A stretch of DNA of 64,000 nt, from positions 148,229,040 through 148,293,039 of the forward strand of contig NC_030679.2 in the NCBI RefSeq assembly GCF_000004195.4, in the 5' to 3' direction. Numbering within the stretch: position 1 is the stretch's first letter; each line of letters begins with the position of its first letter. Position numbers and translations under genes: made by a program. Positions 21,345-32,866 of this stretch are shown piece by piece. Source of the stretch: Xenopus tropicalis (lineage: Eukaryota > Chordata > Amphibia > Anura > Pipidae). Under the pieces are notes generated by a model. The model had not been told where the DNA came from. It made no database searches and was given only the letters and a program-made list of their open reading frames with translations.

Positions 21345-21785
21345 GGGTTACTTGTTAGAGTTGCATGAATGGATGTGTGAAGAGTTCTGAAACTGCCGGG
21401 GTACAGACGTTAGATTTACTTGTACTAGATATACCATGACCTGGATGAATGAAAATCTTCATAGTCATTGGATTATTTAATATAAAATTGAATAAGTTTT
21501 ACTTTTAACCTTTTTACCTGAAGGGAAGTACGCATGGTAAATGTGTCTTGATCCTTTGCTAGTTAGAATTCATTGTCTGCTTGTGGAGAAGTGTAGTATT
21601 GTGTTTGGATTGGCTTGACCTGTCTGCTGGAGTGCTTCACTAGAAGGCAAAGTGTGATTGACCTGTTTGGGGTGTGAGTGTTTGTGAGTTCTGCTCAGGT
21701 TAGTGAGGAACTGTCTGGTTGCTGCGTTACAGCCACACACTTTGAGGCACATTTATCAGCATTGTAGTTTTATTGGTTTTAGAAG
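21345..21785 (+). repeat. Direct duplication, copy 1 (copy 2 at 27497-27966)
   Basis: The two stretches share long identical runs (AGTTCTGAAACTGCCGGGGT; TTACAGCCACACACTTTGAG) and both end in the same hAT-like MITE start. Copy 2 contains small indels. No gene is visible. Confidence 0.8.
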
Positions 21786-23465
21786 TAGTGATGAGCGAAT
21801 CTGTCTCATTTCGCCCAAAAAAATCAAGAATCTTTCAAAAGATTTGTAAAACAGCGAAAAATTTGCGAAACAGGGAAAATGTTGCGCAACAATATGTTTG
21901 ACGCACAACAATTCTTTTGAGGAGAGACAATTCTTTTTGGGGCGAGACAATTTTTTTGATTAAACATAATTCTTTTAAATGCAAAAGGCAATTCTTTTGA
22001 TGAGACAATTCTTTTGACGTGCGAGACAATTCTTTTGACGTGGGCGACAATTTTTGGACAAGTGGCAAACTTTTGATGAGAGACAATTCTTTTGACGTGC
22101 GAGACAGTTCTTTTGATGTGTGAGACAATTTTTTTGACGTGGGCAACAATTTTTGGATGAGTGGTGAACTTTTGATGAGAGAGATAATTCTATTGACGTG
22201 GGGAACAATTTTTGCACAAGTGGCAAACCTTTGCTGAGAGAGACAATTCTTTTGACATGGGTGACAATTTTTGGACAAGTGGCAAATTTTTGATGAGAGA
22301 GACAATTCTTTTGGCATGCGAGACAATTCTTTTTATGTGGGCTACAATTTTTAGACAAGTGGCAAACTTTTGATGTGCGAGACAATTCTTTTGACGTGGG
22401 CTACAATTTTTGGACAAGCGCCAAACTTTTGATGAGAGAGAGAATTCTTTTGAAGTTCAAGACAATTCTTTTGACATGGACAATAGTTTTTGGACAAGTG
22501 GCAAACTTTTGATGAGAGAGACAATTTTTTTTTATCGTTGTCAACAAATTTTGGACAAGAGGCGAACTTTTGATGAGAGAGACAATTCTTTTGATGTGGG
22601 CTAAGATTTTTGGACAAGTGGCAAACTTTTGATTAGAGAGACAATTCTTTTTATGAGGGATAAGATTTTTGGACAAGTGGCAAACTTTTGATGAGATAGA
22701 CAATTTTTTTTATCGTTGTCAACAAATTTTGGACAAGAGGCGAACTTTTGATGGGAGAGAAAATTCTTTTGATGAGAGAGACAATTCTTTTGATGTGGGC
22801 TAAGATTTTTGGACAAGTGGCAAACTTTTGATTAGAGAGACAATTCTTTTTATGAGGGCTAAGATTTTTGGACAAGTGGCAAACTTTTGATTAGAGAGAC
22901 AATTCTTTTGACGTGGGCGACAAATTTTGGACAAGAGGCGAACTTTTGATGAGTGAGACAATTCTTTTTATGAGTTCTACAATTTTTGGACAAGTGGCAA
23001 ACTTTTGATGAGAGAGACAATTCTTTTGATAAGAGAGACAATTCTTTTGATGTGGGCGACAATTTTTGGACAAGTGGCAAACTTTTGATGAGAGAGACAA
23101 TTTTTTTAGCATTGTCGACAATTTTTGGACAAGAGGCGAACTTTTGATGAGAGAGACAATTCTTTTGATGTGGGCGACAATTTTTGGACAAGAGGCGAAC
23201 TTTTAATGTGTGAGACAATTCTTTTGATGAGAGAGAATTCGTCATGCATTCAAAAATTGTTGCCCTCATAAAAAGAATTGTCACGAGCGGCAAAAGAATT
23301 GACGCGCAACAGTTCTTTTGACGCTCGTGACAATTCTTATTTATGTGCGACAATTCTTTTGATGTGGGTGACAATTTCTGGACAAGTGGCAAAAAAATCG
23401 GTCAATGGCGAAACGCGGAAATTCACTGGGAATCCATGCCTGGCGAATTTTTTCGCCCATCACTA
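21786..23465 (+). mobile_element. hAT-like MITE expanded by an internal tandem array
   Basis: The ends TAGTGATGAGCG and CGCCCATCACTA are flanked by TTTAGAAG (21778-21785) and TTTAAAAG (23466-23473), an 8-bp target duplication with one mismatch. About 1.5 kb inside consists of alternating short units such as AGACAATTCTTTTGATG and GACAATTTTTGGACAAGTGG, CAAACTTTTGATGAGAGA. Lys/Ser-rich open frames on the minus strand are an effect of the repeat. Confidence 0.85.
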
Positions 23466-23473
23466 TTTAAAAG

Positions 23474-24124
23474 TGTTTTAACCCACAAATAAACTAAAAA
23501 TATCTTATCTAAAACCATGAATGCCTAGTTATTCATTAAAACAACCTTTTTAAAAAAAGCATGAGCAAAAGAGCTGAAAAAATAATCCTTGTGAACCACG
23601 AAAGCCTAAAAAAATTATTTTCTTCAGAATTGTCATGTGAAAAAAAAAACACACACACACCAAACTCTTAAACCCAGAAGCCAAAAAAAGATTGTTAGAG
23701 TTTGCCTAGGATGACCCCCATTGGCTTATACATGACCTATCAATGATTTTTTGAGCTAAAAAATAAGAATCATGAAAACCGTTGATGATGGATTACATGA
23801 GTGCCTGCTCAGCTACTATTCTGCCTTCAGTAATTCATAGTAAGAAGATGGGACTGGAACTATCGTTCAGCAGTAGCTTACTCACAAGAAAAGAGCCTTC
23901 ACATGAGGTTTAATTCCTTGATCTTCATGATGGGAGTGACCCATAATCATAATCCAGAAGATATTTCTTTTAGGTAAAAACAAAATATCTTCACACCCTA
24001 AGCTGCACCAAGGAGAATGGGGTACAAAGATAGCCCACCTTCTTTTGAAATGTAAAGGTCCTCCTCTAGGATAGCATGGATATGCTGAGTCAAAAGTAAG
24101 AAGCAGACAATGTAGTAGTGTAAG
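23474..24124 (+). other. Unassigned intergenic DNA
   Basis: No gene recognised. It holds a small (CA)n run near 23650. Nothing else stands out. Confidence 0.5.
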
Positions 24125-24365
24125 TAGTGATGAGCGAGTGTTTTTGCCAGGCATAGATTCGTATTCCGCATTTTGCCATATGCTAATTTAAAAATTTGCC
24201 ACAACAAAAAAAAAATCACAGAGAAAAATATCTAGTATAAATAAATCTAAAGCAACTGGACTTGTTTGGTAATCATTGAAGACGTTTCACTACTCATCTG
24301 AGCAGCTTCTTCAGTTCAACTGACTGGTCCCCATACCAGTCAGTTGAAGAATCTTTTTTTTTTTG
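24125..24365 (+). repeat. Truncated hAT-like MITE joined to Penelope-like fragment
   Basis: TAGTGATGAGCGAG at 24125 starts a MITE that breaks off near 24226. The reverse of the 6940-7024 repeat follows (GAAGACGTTTCACTACTCAT). A T-rich piece of the outer MITE lies next to 24366. Confidence 0.6.
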
Positions 24366-24373
24366 TTGCCCAC

Positions 24374-24786
24374 TAGTGATGGGCAAAATGTTTTGCCAGG
24401 CATGGGTTCGCGGCAAATTTCCACGTTTCGCCATTGGCGGATTGTTTCGCGAAATTAATGAAAAAATTCGCTGGGGAAAAATTAGCCGTGTGTCCAAAAA
24501 TTGCCGCGCCGTAATAGCCGCGCGACAAAATAATAGCCGCAGGCGACAAAACAAAAGCCACAGTGACAAAATAATAGCCATGGGCGACAAAATAATAGCC
24601 ACGCAACAAAAGAACAGCTGTGGGCGACAAAAGAATAGCTGCAGGTGACAAAATAATAGCCGCGCCACAAAATAATAGACGCGTGACGAAATAGGCGCGG
24701 GCGACAAAATAATAGCCATGCAACAAAATAATAGCCATGGGCAAATTTTTCGGCAAAGCGAAACGGGACAGATTCGCTCATCATTA
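24374..24786 (+). mobile_element. hAT-like MITE nested in a second outer MITE copy
   Basis: TAGTGATGGGC to CTCATCATTA, flanked on both sides by TTGCCCAC (24366-24373 and 24787-24794), a perfect 8-bp duplication. The interior has about nine GACAAAATAATAGCC-type units. The remaining outer MITE (24795-24893) is cut by the LINE. The insertion point is the same as in the 16.3-17.2 kb copy. Confidence 0.85.
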
Positions 24787-24893
24787 TTGCCCACGCTTTT
24801 TTTACGCGACTGCGCCCCTTTTTTTGCGTGACTGTGCTCTTTTTTTCATGGCACCCAATTTGCCACGCAATGGAATTTCTTTATACGCACATA

Positions 24894-26818
24894 GATGACA
24901 TCAACTGCCATTCCAGCATCAAGGTTCCTGCTCACCTCCTCATAAAAGGCGACTAAATTAGTCTGGCAAGATCTGTTACGCATAAAACCATGCTGGCACA
25001 AACTAATAGTATTGTGAACTGCAATGTATTCATCTACCCTATCCCTTATTACCCCTTCCAAAAGTTTTCCTACTACTGATGTCAGACTAACAGGCCTATA
25101 GTTTTCAGGCTGAGAACGGGATCCCTTTTTAAATAACTGCACCACATTAGCAATCCGCCAGTCTCTCGGCACCATGCCAGACCTCAACGAATCCTGAAAA
25201 ATTATGTGAAGAGGTTTGGCAATCACAGCGCTCAGCTCATTTAATACCCTGGGATGAATCCCATCCGGCCCTGGACCTTTGTTTACCTTTACATGTTCAA
25301 GTCTCTTTTGAATTCCCCCCCGAGTGACCCATGCGCCAGTAGCTAAATTACTAGCACTGGGTATATTACAAGGGAAGCCTTCATTATCTGGCTCCTCAGA
25401 TGTATAGACAGATGAAAAATAAGAGTTCAAAATTTCTGCTTTTTCCCCGTTCTCATCAACCAACGTACCTCCCCGTGATAATAAAGTTCCCACCCCTTCT
25501 TGCTTCATTTTTTTACTATTCACATAATTAAAAAATAATTTAGGATTCTTTTTACTCCTAGCTGCAATATCCCTTTCCATCTCTATTTTAGCTTGCCTGA
25601 TAGCTTTTTTGCTGCTTTATTTGCCCCCTTGTACCTGATGAAAGCCCCAGCTGCCCCAGCTAACTTGAATGCTTTAAAAGCACGTTTTTTATTACCAACC
25701 TCGACCTTAACTCTTTTGTTCAGCCATAAAGGTTTTGCTTTGCGATGCCTCTCCTTGCTTACAAGGGGAATATACTGTTGTGTATACCTACAAAGCAATG
25801 TTTTAAAGATGTTCCATTTTCCTTCTGTGCCTAACCCCATGAAAAGCCTTTCCCAGTTGACACATTGCAGAGATGCCCTTATACTGGCAAAGTCTGCACG
25901 TCTAAAATTGAGTGTTTTAGTTACTCCCTTATAGCGCTGTCTCTGCAGCATTATCTCAAAGGAGACCATGTTGGGATCACTGTTCCCCAAATGCTCACCC
26001 ACACAAATGTTAGAGATAAGTTCATTATTATTAGAAATCACCAGGTCCAAAATAGCGTCATTCCTAGTGGGTTCTTGAACCGCCTGAAATAAAAAGTTGT
26101 CATTTAGCATATTTACAAACCTACTAGCTTTTTCTGACTTAGCCCCCCCATTACTCCAGTCAGTGTCCGGATAATTAAAGTCCCCCATAATAACAACTTG
26201 ACCCAATTTTGAAGCCTCCTCCATTTGCAACAATAGCTGGGCCTCATCCCCCTCATCTATACGGGGTGGTTTATAGCATACACCAATGATCATTTTCTTT
26301 GTGACCTTCAGCCCTACTGAAATTTCTACCCAAAGAGATTCAACGTTTTCATTGGTAATGTCTTTATTACATGGCTTTAAATCTGACTTTACGTAAAGAC
26401 AAACCCCTCCACCCTTTTTAATCTCTCTGTCCCTCCTAAAAAGTGTATAACCATTTAAATTCACAGCCCAGTCGCATTTTTCATCCCACCAGGTCTCAGT
26501 GATACCAATTAAGTCATAATTTTCAGTACATGCAATAGCCTGCAGCTCCCCTATTTTTCCCGACAAGCTACGCGCATTACCCAGCATGCAGCGGAGATTG
26601 CTACTTCTTCCTCTGATGCTTACATTAGCTAAAGGACAGTTAGAGCTAAGGTGAAAATTAGTCTGTTTCCCTTGTAACAATGGAAGCTCCTTATCTGATA
26701 AACTATATGCCCCCCTCACTCCTCCCCCACAACCCTTTACTGGTCCCACTGCCCCATCTACACTAGCTCTCCCATAAGAATCTAGCTCACCCACCCCCCC
26801 CTTGTCTAGTTTAAACAC
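24894..26818 (-). pseudogene. LINE ORF2: AP endonuclease and partial reverse transcriptase
   Basis: The endonuclease shows LGNARSLSGKIGEL, ITETWWDE (catalytic Glu), GGGVCLYVKS, MGDFNYPDTDW (Asp/Asn) and a late LVISNN...GNSDPNMVSFE region (SDH-like, with Pro-Asn in place of His). A one-base frameshift near 25610 separates it from the reverse transcriptase part (GPDGIHPRVLNEL, WRIANVVQLFKKG, NYRPVSLTSVVGKLLE). The catalytic YxDD box and everything after it are absent. Non-functional. Confidence 0.88.
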
Positions 26819-27438
26819 TCCTCCAGCCTCTTAACCATTCTCTCCCCTAGCACAGTAGACCCCCTTCCATTGAGGTGCAATCCGTCAGGGCTGTATAGAT
26901 TGTACCCCAAAGAAAAGTCAGCCCAGTGCTCTAGGAACCCAAACCCTTCCTTCCTACACCAAGACTTTAGCCACGCATTTAGCTCCCTAAGCTCCCGCTG
27001 TCTCCCTAAACTAGCACGCGGCACCGGAAAAATTTCCGAAAAAATTACATTGGAGGACCTTTGCTTAATTTTAGAGCCTAGATCCCTGAACTCACTCTTT
27101 AAGGTCCCCCACCTACCGTTCATTTTGTCGTTAGTACCGATATGTACCAAGACAGCCGGGTCATGCCCAGCCCCTCCCAATAATGTGTCGACCCGATCAA
27201 CCACATGCCGAACCCTGGCACCAGGAAGACAGCAAACTGTCCGGTTGAAGCGATCCGCTTGACAGATTACCCTGTCCACTTTCCTAATGATCGAATCCCC
27301 TATAACCACCATCTGTTTAGGCCTAGCTCTGCTCTCCTCCCCACCACTACTAGAGAAACTGGTCTCCCGGCTGTTAGAGAGATCAGCCTCATCTAGAACC
27401 GCCAGTCCAGAGTTCACACTCCCATCTTCTTCACACAA
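26806..27438 (-). pseudogene. LINE ORF1 with SGNH/esterase-like domain (210 codons)
   Basis: The sequence VVIGDSIIRKVDR resembles the GDS block of SGNH hydrolases; HIGTNDKMN and the late DGLHLNGRG supply the Asn/Asp and Asp-x-x-His blocks. Such domains are known in ORF1 of CR1-group LINEs, where they are thought to bind or process lipids or help RNP formation. The frame is open over this length; its true start lies further upstream or is lost. The end overlaps ORF2 by a few bases in another frame. Confidence 0.8.
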
Positions 27439-27496
27439 TCTGGCAAATCTGTTGGGATGCGCAAACCCTGGAGCAGCCTCCCTTTTTGCTTTGATA

Positions 27497-27966
27497 GGGG
27501 TTACTTGTTAGAGTTGCATGAATGGATGTGTGAAGAGTTCTGAAACTGCCGGGGTACAGATGTTAGATTTACTTGTACTAGATATACCATGACCTAGATG
27601 AATGAAAATCTTCATAGTCATTGGATTATTTAATATAAAATTGAATAAGTTTTACTTTTAACCTTTTTACCTGAAGGGAAGTACGCATGTTAAAAGTGTC
27701 TTGGCCCTTTGCTAGTTAGAACTGAAAGTGTGTCTTTAATTCTTTAATTGTGTGTAGATTGACTTGCCCCGTCTGCTGGAGTGACTGCTAGAGGGCTTCA
27801 CTAGAAAGCAAAGTGTGATTGGCCTCTGGTAAGAGGCAAGAGGTGTGTTTGGGGTGTGAGTGTTTGTGAGTTCTGCTCAGGTTAGTGAGGAACTGTCTGG
27901 TTGCTCCGTTACAGCCACACACTTTGAGGCACATTTATCAGCATCGTAATTTTATTGGTTTTAGAA
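27497..27966 (+). repeat. Direct duplication, copy 2 (copy 1 at 21345-21785)
   Basis: Begins GGGGTTACTTGTTAGAGTTG directly after the LINE 5' boundary and follows copy 1 as far as the MITE start at 27967. No gene. Confidence 0.8.
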
Positions 27967-28118
27967 GTAGTGATGAGCGAATCTGTCCCGTTTCGCCAAA
28001 AAAATCAAGAATCTTTCAAAAGATTTGTGAAATGACGAAAAATTTGCGAAACAGGGAAAATGTTGCGCGACAATGTGTTTGACACGCAACAATTGTTTTG
28101 ATGAGAGACAATTCATTA
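27967..28118 (+). mobile_element. hAT-like MITE, left part only
   Basis: TAGTGATGAGCGAATCTGTC with the same flank as the copy at 21786. It breaks off after one or two array units; a second MITE is inserted just beyond. Confidence 0.75.
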
Positions 28119-28133
28119 GGTAATATTCTTGAG

Positions 28134-29494
28134 TAGTGATGAGTGAATCTGAAGTGATTCGATTCACCGAAAAATTTGTGAATCTTTCAAAAGATTCACG
28201 AAGCAGGGAAAATGTTGCACGTCAAAAAAAAATTGTAGCACACAATTCTTTTGATGAGAGACAATTATTTTTGACATGAGAGACAATTCTTTTGATGAGA
28301 CAATTCTTTTTGATGTGAGAGACAATTCTTTTGATGAGAGACAATTCTTTTGATGAAAGATAATTCCTTTTGACATGAGAGACAATTCTTTTGATGAGAG
28401 ACAATTATTTTTGACATGAGAGACAATTCTTTCGATGAGACAATTCTTTTTGATGTGAGAGACAATTCTTTTGATGAGAGACAATTCTTTTGATGAAAGA
28501 TAATTCCTTTTGACATGAGAGACAATTATTTTTGACATGAGAGACAATTCTTTTGATGAGACAATTCTTTTTGATGTGAGAGACAATTCTTTTGATGAGA
28601 GACAATTCTTTTGATGAAAGATAATTCCTTTTGACATGAGAGACAATTCTTTTGATGAGAGACAATTATTTTTGACATGAGAGACAATTCTTTTGATGAG
28701 ACAATTCTTTTTGATGTGAGAGACAATTCTTTTGATGAGAGACAATTCTTTTGATGAAAGATAATTCCTTTTGACGTGACAGACAATTCTTTTGATGAGA
28801 GACAATAGTTTTTGACATGAGAGACAACTCTTTTGATGAAAGACAATTATTTTCTTTTGATGAGAGACAATTCTTTTTTTGACGTGAGAGACAATTCTTT
28901 TGATGAGAGACAATCCTTTTTGACGTGAGACAATTCTTTTGATGAGAGACAATTCTTTTTGACATGAGAGACAACTCTTTTGATGAAAGAAAATTATTTT
29001 CTTTTGATGAAAGACAATTCTTTTTGACGTGAGAGACACGTTTTTTGCTGAGAGACAATTATTTTTGGCATGAGAGACAATTCTTTTTGGTGTGAGAGAC
29101 AATTCTTTTTGATGTGAGAGACAATTCTTTTCTTTTGATGAGAGAATTCTTTTTGACATGAGACAATTCTTTTCTTTTGATGAGAGACAATTCTTTTTGA
29201 TGTGAGACAATTCTTTTCTTTTGATGAGAGACAATTCTTTTTGGCGTGAGAGACAATTCTTTTTGATGTGAGAGACAATTCTTTTCTTTTGATGAGAGAC
29301 AATTCTTTTTGACATGAGACAATTCTTTTGATGAAACAATTCCTTTTGGTGCAAGTCAATTCTTTTGATGCGGGCGACAATTATTTGACATGCACTGAAT
29401 TTTGACACCCATTTTTCACGAAAAAATCCGCCAATGGCGAAACAAGGAAATTCGCCGCAAATCCATGCCTGCCGAATTTCTTCACCCATCACAA
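28134..29494 (+). mobile_element. hAT-like MITE expanded by array (A2)
   Basis: TAGTGATGAGTGAATC to CACCCATCACAA, flanked by a perfect 8-bp duplication TTCTTGAG (28126-28133 and 29495-29502). Units of roughly 20 bp (GAGACAATTCTTTTGATGA, AGACAATTCTTTTTGACATG) fill the interior, with longer blocks of about 140 and 261 bp repeated. Confidence 0.88.
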
Positions 29495-29674
29495 TTCTTG
29501 AGTATTATTAAATTGAATAATTAAGAAATCTATACAGATAATTTGCTACAAGGTTCTAAAGCCTTCTACCAGGTTTATCTTGAATGGAGAAAAAAAATAT
29601 TCTTTCAAAATGCAGAATTTCACTGCGAATGCATATGTGCAGAAAAAGTTTGCTCATCACTAGTCAGTGGGGTA
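29495..29674 (+). other. Spacer of OR3-unit origin plus MITE end
   Basis: 29505-29610 resembles the region upstream of OR4 at 36930-37050 (CAAGGTTCTA...CCAGGTTTATCTT), so it is part of the OR3 duplication unit. A leftover MITE end (GCTCATCACTA) lies at about 29652-29662. Confidence 0.55.
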
Positions 29675-31475
29675 TAGTGATAGGTGAAAAAATTCATCAG
29701 GAATGGATTTGGGGCAAATTTCCTCATTTCACCAGTGGCAGATTTTTTCATGGAATTGGCAACAAAATTTGCTGTGGAAAAATTTGCAGCACGTCCAATG
29801 TCAAAAAAATTTATGTCTCATTAAAAGACTTGTCTCTCGCATCAAAAAGAATTGTCTCTCACATAAAAAAAATTGTCTCTCGTCAAAAGAATTGTCTCAT
29901 GCCAAAAAGAATTGTCTCTCTTATCAAAACAATTGTGTTTCGCATCAAAAAGTATTGTCTCTCATCAAAAGAATTGTCTTGCGTCAGAAAGAATTGTCTC
30001 TCGTGTAAAAAAAAAAGGTCTCTCATCAAAAGAATTGTCTTTTGAGTCAAAAAGAATTGTCTTTTGAGTCAAAAAGAATTGTCTCTCATCAAAACAATTG
30101 TCTTGTGCCAAAAAGAATTGTCTCTCTCATCAAAAGATTTGCCTCTCGCATCAAAAAGAATTGTCTCTCATGTCAAAAAGAATTGTCTCATCGAAAGAAT
30201 TGACTCGTGCCAAAAAAAATTGTCTCTCATCAAAATAATTGTCTTCCGTGTCAAAAAGAATTGTCTCTCATCAAAAGAATTGTCTCGTGCCAAAAAGAAT
30301 TGTCTCTCATCAAAAGAATTGTCTTGTGCCAAAAAGAATTTTCTCTCATCAAAAGAATTGTCTCGTGCCAAAAAGAATTGTCTCTCATCAAAAGAATTGT
30401 CTCATGCCAAAAAGAATTGTCTCTCTTATCAAAACAATTGTGTTTCGCATCAAAAAGTATTGTCTCTCATCAAAAGAATTGTCTTGCGTCAGAAAGAATT
30501 GTCTCTCATGTAAAAAAAAAGGTCTCTCATCAAAAGAATTGTCTTTTGAGTCAAAAAGAATTGTCTTTTGAGTCAAAAAGAATTGTCTCTCATCAAAACA
30601 ATTGTCTTGTGCCAAAAAGAATTGTCTCTCTCATCAAAAGATTTGCCTCTCGCATCAAAAAGAATTGTCTCTCATGTCAAAAAGAATTGTCTCATCGAAA
30701 GAATTGACTCGTGCCAAAAAAAATTGTCTCTCATCAAAATAATTGTCTTCCGTGTCAAAAAGAATTGTCTCTCATCAAAAGAATTGTCTCGTGCCAAAAA
30801 GAATTGTCTCTCATCAAAAGAATTGTCTTGTGCCAAAAAGAATTGTCTCTCTCATTAAAAGAATTGTCTCTCGCGTCAAAAAGAATTGTCTCTCATCAAA
30901 AGAATTTTCTCTCATCAAAATAATTGTCTTCCGTGTCAAAAAGAATTGTCTCTCATCAAAAGAATTTTGTGCCAAAAAGAATTGTCTCTCATCAAAAGAA
31001 TTGTCTCGTGCCAAAAAAATTGTCTCTCTCATTAAAAGAATTGTCTCTCGCGTCAAAAAGAATTGTCTCTCAGCAAATGAATTGTCTCGTGCCAAAAAAA
31101 TTGTCTCTCTCATTAAAAGAATTGTCTCTCGCGTCAAAAAGAATTGTCTCTCAGCAAATGAATTGTCTCGTGCCAAAAAGAATTGTCTCTCACGTCAAAA
31201 AGAATTGTCTCTCATCAAAAGAATTTTGTGCCAAAAAGAATTATCTCTCATCAAAAGAATTGTCTCTCGCGTCAAAAAGAATTGTCTCTCAGTAAATGAA
31301 TTGTCTCGTGCCAAAAAGAATTGTCTCTAATCAAAAGAATTGTCTCTCATCAAATGTATTTCTTTTGATGCGCATTAGTTTCCCCATTTCGGAAATTTTT
31401 TCGCCATTTCGCAAATCTTTTGAAAGATTAGTGAATTTTTCGGCGAAGCAAACGGGACGGATTTGCTCATCATTA
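29675..31475 (-). mobile_element. hAT-like MITE expanded by array (A3), opposite orientation
   Basis: TAGTGATAGGTGAAAA to GCTCATCATTA, flanked by GTGGGGTA and GTGAGGAA (6 of 8 match). The interior is the reverse complement of the A2 type (CATCAAAAGAATTGTCTCTC). A 504-bp block is repeated: 30064 and 30568, 30209 and 30713. Confidence 0.85.
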
Positions 31476-31579
31476 GTGAGGAACTTTTACAAGTTACAGG
31501 TTACCCATAAAAAAAAATACAAAATAATATTAAGAAAAATAATTTATAACAAAAAGCTACAATGGAAATAAGGGTTGAA

Positions 31580-31651
31580 TAATTGGCCCATAAGGGATTC
31601 TCCTGGCTGCTGGAACTCCTCAAGGAACAGTCTCAAAGTTCTATAAAAGGC
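31580..31651 (+). promoter_or_regulatory. OR3 conserved promoter block
   Basis: TAATTGG at 31580 and TATAAAA at 31642, 62 bp apart; the TATA box is 274 bp before the ATG. A pyrimidine-rich TTTCTTTTTAG near 31810-31820 could be an acceptor for a 5' UTR intron. Array A3 lies about 100 bp upstream of the block. Confidence 0.7.
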
Positions 31652-31915
31652 TGGAATTATCGGAGGTGCTGAAGATGGTGGACCATTCATGGCTGTCGTC
31701 GTACTTTACCACAGCGTTTACTAATAGGGGGAGTGTAGGAAAAAAAAGAAGAGAGAAAGAAGGGAAGATGTAATCCAGGTCAAACACATAATTAAGGTTT
31801 GTGTTGCCATTTCTTTTTAGGATAATTGAGGTCCTTTCTCTTATACGTGTAACTTTCTCTTTTTCAAGGTATTTTGCTTGATGTTTGCTATTCTCATTAC
31901 TTCCATTATTTCACA

Positions 31916-32866
31916 ATGAATACCACGAGCAGTTGCAATCAAAGCAAAATAAGAGAATTCCTTCTGGTGGGATTTTCTGCTCCTCGTCCCCTCAGGGTGC
32001 TGCTCTTCTCTATATGCCTTGTGATATACATTATGGCACTGGGTGCAAACCTCATGATCATTGCTTTGTATTTGGGAAGCCACCACCTTAGGTCTCCCAT
32101 GTATTTCTTCCTGAGTAATCTCTCTGCGACTGATATCTTGCTCTCTACAAGCGTTGGGCCTAATTTACTTAATACATTACTACAAGATGGGAACCCCATG
32201 TCTGTCTCTGCTTGTGTTACTCAGTTCTTTGCTTATGGTGCATTCACTGCAGCTGAATGTTTCCTACTCACAGTTATGGCTTATGACCGATACCTGGCCA
32301 TCTGCAAACCATTGCACTATGCCACCATAATGACCAATAAGCATTGTCTCCATCTGGTTATTTGGCCTTGGTTGGGAATATTATTATTAAGCTTGCCTAT
32401 CACTGTTACAATCTCACACTCCGGGTTCTGTGGATGCAATACCCTGGACTATATTTATTGTGACTTTGCTCCTCTTCTTGAAGTCTCATGTTCAGATGTC
32501 TTATTTGTGGACACAATTGCAACCATAATTGTAACAATGGTGACTTTACTTGTGTTAATGGTACCTTTAGTATTTGTCATTACAACGTATGTAAGTATCG
32601 CCCTCACCATTCTCAAGATCTCCACCAAGACTGGGAGGCAGAAAGCCTTCTCAACCTGTGGCTCCCACCTCGCTGTTGTCTGCACATATTACGGGATGCT
32701 AATTTCTAAATATACATTTTCATCAAAAGGGCAGTCTATAAGTGTAAATAAATTAATATCTCTTCTATATACGTTGGTTACACCATTATTCAACCCCATT
32801 GTATACAGTTTGAGGAACCAGGAACTCCAGAACGCTTTGCGTAAACTGATCTCTGTGATTCTCTAA
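31916..32866 (+). CDS. Olfactory receptor OR3 (316 aa, intact)
   Basis: Odorant GPCR; ATG 31916 aligns with the other starts although the frame opens at 31874. N-glycosylation NQS at 8-10, Cys100, MAYDRYLAIC at 121-130, KAFSTCGSHLAVV in helix 6 and NPIVYSLRN in helix 7 are present. The first half matches OR1/OR2 closely. The second half belongs to the OR3-OR6 type (LVLMVPLVFVITTYV, ISTKTGRQ, YTFSSKGQSISVNKL). Helix 3 carries the unique FFAYGAFTAAE. It ends without the extra tail found in OR5/OR6. Confidence 0.96.
   Translation: MNTTSSCNQSKIREFLLVGFSAPRPLRVLLFSICLVIYIMALGANLMIIALYLGSHHLRSPMYFFLSNLSATDILLSTSVGPNLLNTLLQDGNPMSVSACVTQFFAYGAFTAAECFLLTVMAYDRYLAICKPLHYATIMTNKHCLHLVIWPWLGILLLSLPITVTISHSGFCGCNTLDYIYCDFAPLLEVSCSDVLFVDTIATIIVTMVTLLVLMVPLVFVITTYVSIALTILKISTKTGRQKAFSTCGSHLAVVCTYYGMLISKYTFSSKGQSISVNKLISLLYTLVTPLFNPIVYSLRNQELQNALRKLISVIL

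Larger units (their letters stand above)
24894..27490 (-). mobile_element. CR1-type LINE, 3' part missing
   Basis: Reading on the minus strand, an ORF1 with an esterase-like domain is followed by an ORF2 with an endonuclease and the first part of a reverse transcriptase. The copy stops inside the reverse transcriptase at about 24894, next to a broken MITE. LINEs usually lose the 5' end, so a missing 3' end points to a later deletion or rearrangement. Confidence 0.88.

Noticed and set aside
21786..31475. Many long open frames rich in Lys, Ser and Leu (KELSLIKRIVS-type) on both strands
   Set aside because: They follow from stop-free repeat units in the MITE arrays. They repeat in several frames, lack domains and have no start context.
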